The notes below the pieces were generated by a model. That model saw nothing but the letters and a program-made list of their open reading frames with translations. It was not told the origin of the DNA and made no database searches. The translations under genes were made by a program, and so were the position numbers. Below, piece by piece: positions 1 to 10,835 of a DNA stretch of 64,000 nucleotides. Positions within the stretch are counted from its first letter, which is position 1. Every line of letters begins with the position of its first letter. The stretch comes from Ascoidea asiatica (taxonomy: Eukaryota; Ascomycota; Saccharomycetes; Ascoideales; Ascoideaceae), in NCBI GenBank assembly GCA_001600695.1, contig BCKQ01000001.1, positions 1,454,722 through 1,518,721 of the forward strand. The letters run 5' to 3'.

Positions 1-409
1 CTCTTGAAGTTCTATTTTCAATATTATTTGAATCTGGAAATCTTAAAAAAATAGCTTCCAAGATTGAATAAATAGTTGAAATATATTGAATAAAAATAAA
101 AGAAATATGATAATTAGCTAATGAAAAAACCATTGAAATTGAAGGTAATATTAATAAAAAAAATAAAGATGCTAATAAATGAAACACTTTTGATCCAACA
201 TTTTTAGGATGAGAAGTATCTGAATCATTATCTGAACTCATATCCATACCCATATCCATATCCGAAATTGAATTTGAAATTGAATTAGGAATTGAAATTG
301 CAGAAGAATCTGGGGATGCAGTAACTAAACAGCCAAGAAATAAGATGAGCAAATAACTCCACAAAAGTGAAGAATGCTTATTTTTAACAGGAAAAGGAAT
401 TGAAATCAT
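1..409 (-). CDS. YTP1-like (DUF2427-type) membrane protein, N-terminal part only
   Basis: An open frame runs from an ATG at 409 leftward off the edge of the window, giving about 136 codons with no stop. Residues about 17-31 form a hydrophobic signal sequence ending near a small-residue cleavage site. A Ser/Asn-rich linker follows, then an Asp/Met run (DMDMGMDM), then a hydrophobic segment (LLASLFFLLILPSISMVFSL). A signal peptide, a short acidic Met-rich luminal stretch and an LPSIS-containing first membrane helix is the layout of fungal YTP1-like/DUF2427 proteins. Those are multi-pass membrane proteins of unknown biochemical role. The family call is inference from this N-terminus; the C-terminal domain lies outside the window. 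It is transcribed away from the 4 kb intergenic block. Confidence 0.6.
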   Translation of the reverse strand, partial: MISIPFPVKNKHSSLLWSYLLILFLGCLVTASPDSSAISIPNSISNSISDMDMGMDMSSDNDSDTSHPKNVGSKVFHLLASLFFLLILPSISMVFSLANYHISFIFIQYISTIYSILEAIFLRFPDSNNIENRTSR

Positions 410-3400
410 TTCTAAAGATTATTATCAGTAACCAAGGAACAAAATAACTTTTTTCATTTAATAAACAATAATGAATAACCTAAAAAAAGAATTGAAATAT
501 ATAAGAATATATTATTTTCTCAAGTCAATGATTAAATATATTAAACCCCATGAATAAATACAGTATATTAATACAATCAATGTAAATAAAGAGAAAATTG
601 CCAGAATGCTGCTGAACCAAATTATTGTTAGGCTATTGCGGCTAGCTTTTTGCAATGCTGCACCTGAGACTAGCCAGTAACAATATTAGTGGTACTGTAA
701 CTGTTACTGGAGCTGGAGCTGGAGCTGAGTCTGGAACCATTTAAAAGTGCCGAGAGACCACATCCACGGGTCTCCTTTCATGGACTAATGAAAACAATTT
801 TGAAATATCGTTTTTAATGGGAATAGAAATGATAATCAGAAGAGTAAATGAGGATTGTAGTTGAAGGCGAAGAGTAATCAGTTGGATTTACTTCCAGGGA
901 TATAATTCTAAAGTTCTTCTGTAAGTAATTATTTGAAGGTGGATACCCAAACACTCCTATGTTAATTGAATCAAAAGATGAAAACATTAAATAGCAAAAT
1001 GATAAGTTTTAATGAATATAATGAAATTAATTTTTCATTATTAGTATTTATAAATAGTGAAGGATTCTAAGAAGTGAAACTTTTCAAAATAGAAAGTAAA
1101 TAACAAAATTAAAAATTACTTTTAAATTTGAAAAATTTTATTCATTGGAAAAAAATAGTTGATCTAATTGAGATGGACATATTTTTTGAAAATTTATTGC
1201 TTTTGAAATACTGATTTCTTTTACAGAATTTATTTTCTTAAAGAAATTATTTCTCAGATCTGAATAACTTAGAATATGAGCAAAGGATATTTTTATTTTT
1301 CCATATTCAAAATAGCTTTTTGAAAATTTCAGTATTCTGGTAAATTTTTAAATGATTAGATTAATTGCTGATTGTTGTTATTCTCCAAAATCAAATCTAA
1401 CAATATGATTCTGAAAACACAAAACATGCAACTTCAAAAACTTCAATATATAATCACAATAATCAATATGCCATGAATAAGATTGTAATTTTTGCAATCT
1501 TTGAGAGTACAAAGTATTGATTTAATTTGAAAAAAAAGTTTGTGAGATTTGAAATAAACATATACCAATAAAATAGATATGTACAGTAAGTATGTTTATA
1601 AAAGTCTGGTGAATTCATATTTCCTGATTTGAAAACCAAAGTAAAGATTTACATATTTGACAATTTCATGAATCCAATTTGATGATAAACTATTGAACTT
1701 TGAAAATACTTAGGATTTAAATGATTTCTTTAATTATTATTTCCAGTTTGAAATGGAAAACTAATTTTAATTTGAATTTGAATTTATCATTAAAGAACTT
1801 TAACATTGGAAAATCTTTCATTCAAGTACCATTTGTATTTAAATCTGAATTCTTTTTGACAACACATTTTTTGTTAATCAGATTGATTTTTTCCAGAACA
1901 CTGTAATGCTGTATCTTAAAATACTGCCCTCATCTCAGATGTAACTTTACAAAACTTTTCTAACCTGTCTATTAGTAGCAGCTGGTGAATTGTATTTGCA
2001 ATCGCATTGCATTGGCAATTACAAATTGAATTAAATTCTCAAATAAATTCTTGGAGCCAAGACCCTTCTTCTGTCCCTTTGAATAATTTTTGTTCCCGAA
2101 AATGAGAAAAAAAGTATCCAGGTTCAAGTAATGCAAAACTGCTGCAAACCGCTTCTATTTGCATCTGCACTCTAAGTTTTATTCGAGTCGGATACTGTCT
2201 CAAAGAACGTAGAAAAACGCAGTAATTCTGTACACAGTCCCCAGGGGTGTCCATAGAAGGTTCCCAACCTAGGTGACCCAAATTGTTTGTTGTTTTCAGT
2301 TTGTAATATACCATATTGGTTTTGAGATTTAAAAATATCCCAGTGAGATTGAATATCAAAATTATACAGCTAATTTTAGTCAAATTTCCATTTTGGCTGT
2401 TCTTCTTGGTAAACCTAATAAACCCAAACGATGCCTTGAAAAAAAATATCAATATTAAAAACGTTTTGGACACTAAAACCAGGAATGTTAACATTGAAAA
2501 TCATTTAATGTAGATTTGGAAATACACCGTATTTGGAATGTGGCAAGTGAGAAATAGGACAGTGGCTAGTTCAGTGTACAGTGTACAGGTCAATGTACAC
2601 TGTACACTGTACACTGTGTATTTGTCCCCTTTCTGGAACCACAGTTCCATAGAAACCACTTCAAAGTCTGGTAAACCTTAACTTAATCCCTTTCTTGTGC
2701 TTCCAATTATCCGAACCCATGGATATTTAAATCCGTAAGTATGGGTTTGAGCCCTGGTAAGTTTTTGGGACAGAATTAATCACGGAAGTTCCTGTTGTAG
2801 ATGCATTGTTGTTGCTACAGTACTGCACTATACAGTTGGCTTCAAAGCTAAAACTTACCAAAAATAGCCATTTTCAAGTCTAGGCTACCCCGTGACTTGA
2901 ACCCCCTTTTTGCCAATTTAGACCCCAATTTAGTCACGTATTTATTCGAGACCGGCCACTAGGGTCACCTCGTTTTACTTTTGACGCGTACCTTGTTCAT
3001 TATTTCTTCTGTTTACATTTTTTTGTTTACATTTATCTACTTTGGGCTCTTTCGCGTCTGGAATGAGTTCGTCTAGCTTCAACTCTTATATTCTTTGCCT
3101 TGGCTCATTGAAATCTACCAATCTCCCAGCATGTTAACAAAACAACCCTGGAACTTCAGAGCTTTGACGAGTCGATGTAAAAGGAAAAGAAGCCAAATAT
3201 AAAAAAACATTTATTCTTCATATTCTTCATTCATCATAATAACAACAATGATAATAATATAATTAACAAATAATAGTGAATATTCTTATTCATATTCTTT
3301 AATAACTTCATTTATTTCAAGTTTCTCGTAAAAGTAATTATTATATCTTGTAAACTCACATTGTGAAAAAAGAATAAATAACAAAAAGCCAAAAAACCAG

Positions 3401-4469
3401 TAATACAAAATTTTAATAAAAAACCATGCTAGAACGAACATAAATAAATGTCATTTACTTATTCAATTCTGATACTTTTATTAACTAAGTTCAATAAAAA
3501 TAATCATTTATCTCGCCATTATTGATTTTTTGAATGTTATTTGACGTTGTTAGACTACAATAGTTATTCTTCTTTATATCTCAAACTTATACAACAATTA
3601 TATTAATAATAATAACAATAATAATATATTTATAACATACATCATATCATATCATATCATTTCTTATATCTTACACTTCATATCATCGAAAAGAATTTAA
3701 TTTATTCTTTAATTTGATCTTTTCAATTACGTGTAATCATAAAACTAACCTCTTCTACAAATATAAATATTCAATTAATTAACCTATATTTTATTTTAAT
3801 TTATTTTCATTTCATTCAACTAATTAAATCTAATTATCTAAGATATTAAACATTTCTGAAATATATTACAATATATATTGTATATATATAAAATATAAAT
3901 ATCAATATCAAATCAATATATAAATAAATAAAATATATAAAGCAGTAATATATCTATTACTTTTACGGTATCATTAAACTTCCAACATTAAACAGTTTAT
4001 TCTTGTCATATTCGTTCCTATTCTCCCTTTAATTTCAATCAAATTTAATTACATTCAATACAGTCCAATTAAATTCAATTAAATCTGATAATCAATTTTA
4101 TTTCTATTCAAAAAAATAAGAATTAAAAAAAAAAAATAAAGGAAATTATTAATCAACTCAAAGCAAATTAGAAAATTTAAAAATTTACTTAAGAAAATAT
4201 TAATTATCTTATTACTCATACTCAAAACAATAAAATTATTTTAAATTTTCCTTTTTTATCACTTACTTTAATAATAAAAAAAACTTTTTTTTAGGTCAAG
4301 TTCATTTTCACTACTTCTTAAAGTTTAAAACACCACATCACTCACTTTTTTTTTTTTTTTTTTTTTTCACCCAAGAATTCATTAACTCTCTTTCTCTTTC
4401 ACTTTCTATCTCTCTCTCTCATACTCTTCCTTTTATACTTTACTTGATTATTATTCTTTTATATATATA
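410..4469. other. 4 kb gene-poor intergenic region
   Basis: No convincing gene is visible between the divergent genes at 409 and 4470. The part at about 600-3100 is less A+T-rich and of normal complexity. It holds a perfect 16-bp inverted repeat at 2572-2609 and several short, non-conserved open frames. The part at about 3200-4460 is very A+T-rich, with CATAT repeats (3645-3661), a long T-run (4348-4367) and pyrimidine-rich tracts just before the 4470 start, typical of a yeast promoter and 5' leader. The length is unusual for this window, where most spacers are 0.3-1.7 kb. It could be a large regulatory region or hold decayed DNA or an unrecognised non-coding RNA. Confidence 0.6.
2572..2618. 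repeat. TGTACAC tandem/inverted repeat (hairpin)
   Basis: CAGTGTACAGTGTACA (2572-2587) is followed after six bases by its exact reverse complement (2594-2609). The right arm continues as a third TGTACAC unit. The strand could form a 16-bp stem, and each arm is also a direct repeat of a 7-mer. No function can be assigned. Confidence 0.9.
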
Positions 4470-5471
4470 ATGTCATTTTATCCAAAAAATAAAAATTATT
4501 ATTCTTCTGATGATGATGATGATTATGAATGGGAAAAAGTAAGTATAGATGAAAATTTACCAGGCTCATATCCATTTAATGATAATCAATCTACAGTTGC
4601 TGACTATTCAATAAATAATAACATAAATTCTAATCCAAATCATACTCATAATCACAATCATAATCATCAATCTCATAATAATAGTAATCCATATTATCCT
4701 CCAAATCAACCAAATAATTACGATAATTTCTTAAAAAACTTTTATCAATACTCTTCAGATTCAGATTCACCTTCAATTTCAATGGGTAAAAATAATAATA
4801 ATAATAACATTTCAAACAATAATAATAATAATAGTAATGCAAATAATAAAAATCAAAAAAAAAAACATTTTGAACCTGTTCAGGTTTCAATTTATGATGA
4901 TAATATAACACCTTCTTTTCAATTTCCATATGAAGCTGTAAAAAATTGGATGGGTTTTCAAATGGCTATAGAAGCTGCTTATCCTTCTTATATTCCTCAA
5001 ATTAAAAAAAGAGAATTAAGTTTAATTTCCAAAGAACAAAATGCTGCTTTTATTCCAAATCATTATGAAACTTTTATTAAACCAGGTTCAAAAATTGCAA
5101 TTAAATTTAAAAGACCAATAAGAAAAAATAAAAGATCTTCAATTAATAATTCAGTTTCAAATAATACACCTTATAATAATGACAATTATATTACTAATTT
5201 ATATGAAAATGCTGCTTTAGAAGAACCAAATCTTATGAATGTTCCAATGAGTAATGAATTACCTGGTTCAATGAATAATGATCAATTTCATTCTCCTTAT
5301 GAAGCTGTATCAAATAATTCAATCATTCCTGATGCTTCAATTACTTCTCCAAAAAGATCAGTTTCATTTAAGAAAAATCATGTTGATATTCCAAGTTCAA
5401 ATAAAAATAATAATTCAAATGGCCGTCATTTTGGTTTAAGCAGACGAGCATTATCTTGGATTGCCCAATAA
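4470..5471 (+). CDS. Protein with a fungal ubiquitin-like (ULD-type) domain
   Basis: The 333-residue protein starts at the first ATG after a pyrimidine-rich leader. The N-terminal 130 residues are disordered: an Asp run, a His-Asn repeat (HTHNHNHNHQ) and poly-Asn. A compact segment at about 133-212 contains FQFPYEAVKNWMGFQMAIEAAY and ends NHYETFIKPGSKIAIKF. This follows the pattern of a fungal ubiquitin-like domain (beta strand, FP, helix with W, a Leu-rich strand, then W/Y-E-x-x-x-x-PG and a hydrophobic strand) that in filamentous fungi sits in large proteins of unknown role. The C-terminal third is Ser/Asn-rich and ends in a basic stretch (SRRALSWIAQ). The domain call is inference from pattern; no function can be stated. 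A very long upstream spacer suggests complex regulation. Confidence 0.75.
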   Translation: MSFYPKNKNYYSSDDDDDYEWEKVSIDENLPGSYPFNDNQSTVADYSINNNINSNPNHTHNHNHNHQSHNNSNPYYPPNQPNNYDNFLKNFYQYSSDSDSPSISMGKNNNNNNISNNNNNNSNANNKNQKKKHFEPVQVSIYDDNITPSFQFPYEAVKNWMGFQMAIEAAYPSYIPQIKKRELSLISKEQNAAFIPNHYETFIKPGSKIAIKFKRPIRKNKRSSINNSVSNNTPYNNDNYITNLYENAALEEPNLMNVPMSNELPGSMNNDQFHSPYEAVSNNSIIPDASITSPKRSVSFKKNHVDIPSSNKNNNSNGRHFGLSRRALSWIAQ

Positions 5472-6325
5472 TTTATTTGATATTTTTATTTCATCTAATT
5501 TATCACGTCTTTGTTTCTCAAATTTTATCTTTTTTTACTATATAAATTCAAAAGTTTTTCAAAGATATTATAATAATATCTCCTTTAATAATCTAGTTTA
5601 AGATGAATTCAATTGAAAACCATATTTTCAAATTTCATATTAGTCTAATTTGTCTTCGGTATTCAAGATTCATTATTTTTGTTAGCTAATTTATTTTTTA
5701 AGACATTTTATTTTATTTTTTATTTCACATGTCTTTCATCATTCTATTTATCATATAATTGGCTTAAGTTTTATTTTTTGTGTGTTCACCTCTGGTTTTT
5801 TCTTTTTTTTTACTCTAAATATTTTCTCTTATATTTTCAATTCTTTTTTTTACCTAGTATACTATATATATTACAAAAAAATAAAAAAAAAATTCAAAAA
5901 CTTTAATTAGTTCTCATATTATAGATGAGGTCAATAAACTCTAATGGAGCTTTCAAGTCGACAATCAATGGCTCTGCTCTCTATTTTTATAAAAAAAATA
6001 ACCGAAATAAACAAATGAAAATTGAAAGAAATGTTTCAACTTGTTCGGTAATTAAAAATATTATCTGACAGGTTGAAAAGTTTCGTAAACGATATTTTTT
6101 GTATCATTTATTAACACATAATTTTTTCTGGGTCGAAATTCTTCACAACAGTCAACAAAATTGTTTACTAAAAATATTAAAAGTAAAATTAATTGATTTA
6201 GAAAACTAAAAATAAATAAAAAATACAAAGAAAAATAAAATTTGAATACAGAAAAAAAACTGTAACAAAAAGAACAAAAAATGAAAAAAATAAAGTTCAT
6301 CAATCCATATATAAAAATAAAAAAA
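5472..6325. other. Convergent intergenic region
   Basis: The spacer lies between the 3' ends of the genes at 4470-5471 (+) and 6326-10176 (-). It holds only T-rich and A-rich low-complexity sequence with chance open frames of Phe/Leu/Tyr/Lys. It presumably contains the two 3' untranslated regions. No RNA gene is visible. Confidence 0.7.
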
Positions 6326-9300
6326 TCAAGCTTTTCTCAGAGTGCTTTCAGCTTCTTCCTCAATTGTATCAATTCCACCTCTTACATAACTTCCTGGAAT
6401 ATTTGTTTCTGCGTTAAGAATTGGGGCAGAGTTTGATTTCTGTGAAATCATACCAAGATCATTACCGGTCAGATTCTTTCCAGTAACTGCATCATAATAT
6501 CCAGTGTAATTATCACCAGAGTCAGTAGTATAATTTTGTTGAGTCTGATTTCTTCTGGTATTCTTATTCAAATCATTCATAGAGCTACTTATTCTGGTTC
6601 CATCACTATTGAAATTATTTGTGTTGTTAATGAAATCAACATCCTTATTCTTATTGGTTAAATCTGATTGAATAAAATTATTATTGTTTGACCCGTCTTG
6701 ATTGAAAGCACCACTAGTTTGCTCTAATTGAGGCTCTGAAATATCTTGTTTTTTAGTCGAATCTCTTCCAAGAACAGTATCAATTACAGCTCCTAAAATA
6801 CTTGTTTTGGGAGCAGATTTTGGCTGACCGACAGTACTGGAGTTTTGTCGAGTATCAAAATCTTGATCAAGACCTTTGGAGTTATCATTTGAAACTAAAC
6901 CTGAATTCTGATTTCCACCTTCAACAAAATCTCCTTGGTATGATGGTTCTGAATAGTTTTGATTTACTGGTGAAGCACCTTCTATAGGTGAGGTTTCAGA
7001 AAAATTTTCAAGTCCATTTCCAGTTGCTGTAGAATATTCCTGAGAGTTGAAATCGTTTCTATTGTTTTGACCAGTTGATGAAAGAAAGTTAAGTGGTGGT
7101 TGATTTGAAGAGTAGGTTTTGACATTATTTGGAGAATTAGTCGAGACTGCCTGGTTTACATCATTTCCTATTTCAATTTGATTTACCGTATTATCTTGTT
7201 CAGAAAACATGTTTTTGGGAGTACTTTCCTCAAAGGCATTTTGTTGTGAAAGCATGTTTGTTGGTGGCTCTGTATAATATTCATCTGAAGGCCCTGGTAA
7301 AGATTGCTTACCAACTGTATTGGAGTTACTGATAGAATCTGACCGAGCTCTTGTAGTATTCGAGAAGCCTTTATTGAAATTACTAGTTTCAGCTCCAGAA
7401 TTGGAATTTTTTGATCCCATTAAAGAGCTAGAAGCGACACCAGCTAAACCGGAAGCTGCTAAAACACCAGAAGAAGAAGTTTTCCCAGAATTGAGAGGAT
7501 CTGATTGATTAAAACCATGCAATTGTTTTCTTGAAACATTACTATTTGAAGGTTCATTGCTGGCTAAAATATTGCCTCTCCTTCCAGTTGTTGGTATATT
7601 GGATCCAGTATTAATATTTGTGTTTATATTCTCAGAATAACCTTTAGGACCAGTACCTGAGTGTGAAATTGCACTTTGAGCAGCTAATGCAGCAATTGGA
7701 TTACTATTATCTTGCCCTTTTGTTGGATATTTAACTTCATTAGTTTTTATATTATCCAGTTTTCCAATTTTTGGTTTTGCATTGAAACCACTAGATTCAG
7801 TTAAAGGATCATTTGATATATTACTTTTTCTTTGATTTTTTAGACCTTTATGAGAAGAACCTGAAACTATTTTCTGATCAATAGTGGATTTACTAAGGGG
7901 AAATCCTGAATTAGCCATACCTTTATCACCTTTATGTTCAAGACCACGATTAACAGTTGGTTCCACAGAATGTGCTTTATCATTTACCATTGCTTTCCTA
8001 CGAAGTTCTCTTGTTATTGCACTATCACCCTGAGAACTAGATCTGATTCTGGTATTTGTATCTTCTAGAATCTTCTTGTTATAGTCTTTTTCCTTTCTAT
8101 TTCTTATTGGAGTGGATTTTTGCTTCAAATACTGATTTTTCGCAAGTTCATAATCATTATTTTCACCAAAGTCTGAATTTCTTGTAGCACTATAACTAGG
8201 AGAGACTCCACCAATGTTAAGAGGAGCTTGGTTTTCCATATAAGTTTGATTATCATCTGGAAGTTGAGTAGATACACCACCTGCAGCAACATTGGTATTA
8301 CCAATATTTTTAGTATTTGTTAAAGAATCAGGCTGAACAGGATTTGAATGTTGATTTGCAGAAATATTATCATTGAAGCCATTATTATCAGAAGTTAAAA
8401 CATCAGAATTAGTTTGATCATAAATTGGATCTTGATTTAAACTTTGATCCGTATTTTGCAAGGCAGAGTCTTTATCTGCAGTATTGTCAGTTTTATTGAA
8501 AAGTGCAGCAGAAAGTCCACCAACAATACCACTAATTCCCATTGTTTCCATTAAACTACTTTTTCTTTCCCCAACATGAGATTCAGAATTTAACGAAGTA
8601 TTATTTTGATCAACAGTTGAATTAAGGTTCTCCATATTATTATTACCAGTAAGGTTTTTATCATAATTATCTGTGATAGGATTGCTTGTTTCATATTCTG
8701 TAGGTCCTGTAACATTTGAGGCAAATTTAGGATCTAAAGTATTATTGACGTTACCAGAGTTTGATACTGTTGTATTTTCAGCATTAATATTGTTATCTGA
8801 TCTTTCATTACCAATAATGCCAGTTCCAAGTCCAGCCTTTGGTGAATATTGTTCATCATATCCAGAAGAATTTGTTGCTGTGTTGTTGAAATTTCTACTA
8901 TCTTTATTTCTAGAAGCATTATAAGCTGCTCCAGAAACAATTCCAGTACCCAAACCAAGTTTAGCGTTATCATTTGCACTAAAATTAGTTCCTTCATTTC
9001 TTGAGTTGTTAGAGTTATTGTTGTAGCCTAATTGGTTATCAGCATTTAAAGTTTTAAGATTATTTTGAGTTTTGTAACCAGCTAAATTATTTCTTTTTGC
9101 ATTTAAACCATTTGTATAAGAATTAGAAGCCAAGGTACTTGATTTCAGAGATCTAGTACTTGAATCATCAAAAGGAACTTCATTTGAACTTAAAGCTCCG
9201 GAAAGATTCTTATTTTGAGATAACTCTTGATTGCCCTTAGAGTATCCTTCATTTTCAGAAATTTCTTCATTGTTGTTAGAAGTCTTTTTTCCGAACATTG

Positions 9301-10176
9301 AAGAAATTAATCCAGCCCCTAACCCAGCCCCTAACCCAGCACCCACTCCAGTACCTGATCCAGTACTTTCTTCAGTACCTACATTGGCTCCAGCACCAGA
9401 AGTAGGAGCAGAAGATGCAATATTTGTAGATTTAAGAGTGTTTCCTGCATTATATTGAGAATTATCATAATCTGTAGCAAGAGGGGTTACATTATTGTCA
9501 ATGTTTCCATTATCACCAATACTTTCAGGACCTTTTGCTGTATTGGGACCAATATCATTTTCCAAATTGGAATAATTACCTGGAATTTGATTAGTCGTTG
9601 AACCCATTTCTTCACTTGAAAGGGGAACTCCATTAGAATGTAATCCTGAAGTACCCGCGTAAGTATTTTGAGGTTTTTCAACCATTTGTTCTTGAGTTCG
9701 AGTGACTTGAGGATCTTGAAACACTTCTTCCCCATTGGAATTCAAAACCACATTCCTTTGAAGTCCAGGATCAACAATATTTGATTCATTAGAATCCAAA
9801 GAATGAACATTTTTTTCCTCTCCTAATTCAGAATTGCTTGAATTTTGATTTTTATTTCTCGAAAATGCTGTCCAACCAGTTCCTTTTACCGCCTTTAAAC
9901 CTTGCTTTCTCCTTTTAATATTGTAAAGATGAAAAAACAAGGCACCTAGAAGAAAAAGTATTAATAAGGGAATAACGACACACAAAGTAATCCACCATTT
10001 TCCTCCACCATGAGGATGAGAACTAGAAGAAGATTCTGAATCTGCCCTTTTTTCTATAATTTAAAAAAATTCAAACGTCAGTTAATAAAATAATTCCAAC
10101 AATTTTTCAAATTTAAAGAACAAATCTAACTTTAAAAAAAATACTTACCAAATTTCATATAATAAATTGTACCCAT
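6326..10176 (-). CDS. Very long single-pass membrane protein, RCR-like juxtamembrane motif (two exons)
   Basis: The gene is complement(6326..10053, 10149..10176), 1251 residues. Exon 1 encodes only MGTIYYMKF plus one base. Joining it to exon 2 keeps the frame and yields a short Ser/His-rich outer segment (EKRADSESSSSSHPHGGGK). One membrane helix follows at about 31-52 (WWITLCVVIPLLILFLLGAL), then a basic KRRKQGLKAVKGTGW juxtamembrane stretch. A short N-terminal ectodomain, one helix, an Arg/Lys cluster and a GTxW motif recalls fungal Rcr-type proteins (Rcr1/Rcr2: Congo-red resistance, vacuolar sorting). Those are only about 200 residues; this cytosolic tail is about 1200 residues of Asn/Ser/Gly/Thr-rich disordered sequence with a GAGLGAGLGAGL patch near 9320. 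The family link is tentative. Without the intron the frame would lack an ATG before the helix. Confidence 0.75.
10054..10148 (-). other. Intron in the long membrane-protein gene
   Basis: The 95-nt intron has donor GTAAGT (10148 downward), acceptor TATAG (ending at 10054) and a branch-site-like TATTAAC at 10081-10087, about 27 nt before the acceptor. Splicing joins an ATG-containing 28-nt exon in frame to the membrane-helix exon. The branch motif differs from the usual yeast TACTAAC by one base. Confidence 0.85.
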
Positions 10177-10835
10177 AATTAGAACTTATCGATTATTGAT
10201 AAAATATAAGAGATGTGTAAATTACTATAACTACTTAATTGTTAATTGATTGAAATGTATGAATTAATAAATATTATTAGTTATAAAAATGAGATTATGA
10301 AACAATTTTTAATTAATTCTTGAAAAAGGAAAGAAGAAGAAAAATAAAAGTGAAAACATAAAGTATATATACATGTAATATGCGAAACTCATTATAAAAC
10401 TATTTTCATTCATTATAAGATTTAATTCATATAAAAATTTAATTTATAAAGCTTTTCTTATCAAATTTATTGAGATTTTAAATCTTAGTAATAGTAATTG
10501 GATCATAATCATTATAAATTTCATCATGTCATAACTAAACAAATCTTTTCGTCATTGAGCAATCAAAAAAAAAATAAAAAAAGGATTATAGAGTTATATT
10601 CATTTCATTGATTTCACTGGTTGATTTGAATTGCTTTGATTGAATTGCTTTGATTGAATTGCTCTAAATAAATATGCTAAAAGCTTAAAGTCTTTTGTTT
10701 CCTTTGCATTTATTGACATTCGAAGGAAAATGGAGAAAAAATGGAATTTAAAATCTTAAAATGAAGGAGACCCAGATTATTGGTCTCAATGCAATTTATA
10801 TATATATATTTTTATATATTTTTTTAAATATTTTT
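10177..10835. other. Intergenic region upstream of the membrane-protein gene
   Basis: This is the promoter of the 6326-10176 gene (leftward) and the 3' region of the F-box gene. It is A+T-rich, with a short direct repeat of about 14 bp (TTGAATTGCTTTGA) at about 10628-10665. No gene is seen. Confidence 0.6.

Noticed and set aside
2039-2494. 151-codon minus-strand open frame
   Set aside because: No domain or regular codon pattern like the neighbours; it overlaps a plus-strand frame of similar quality and lies in a mixed-composition spacer. Probably chance.
2895-2915. B-box-like GGTTCAAGTC on the minus strand (tRNA candidate)
   Set aside because: The flanking bases do not form a T arm, and no A box or acceptor pairing is found; other TTCRA matches likewise fail. 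I find no tRNA in the window.
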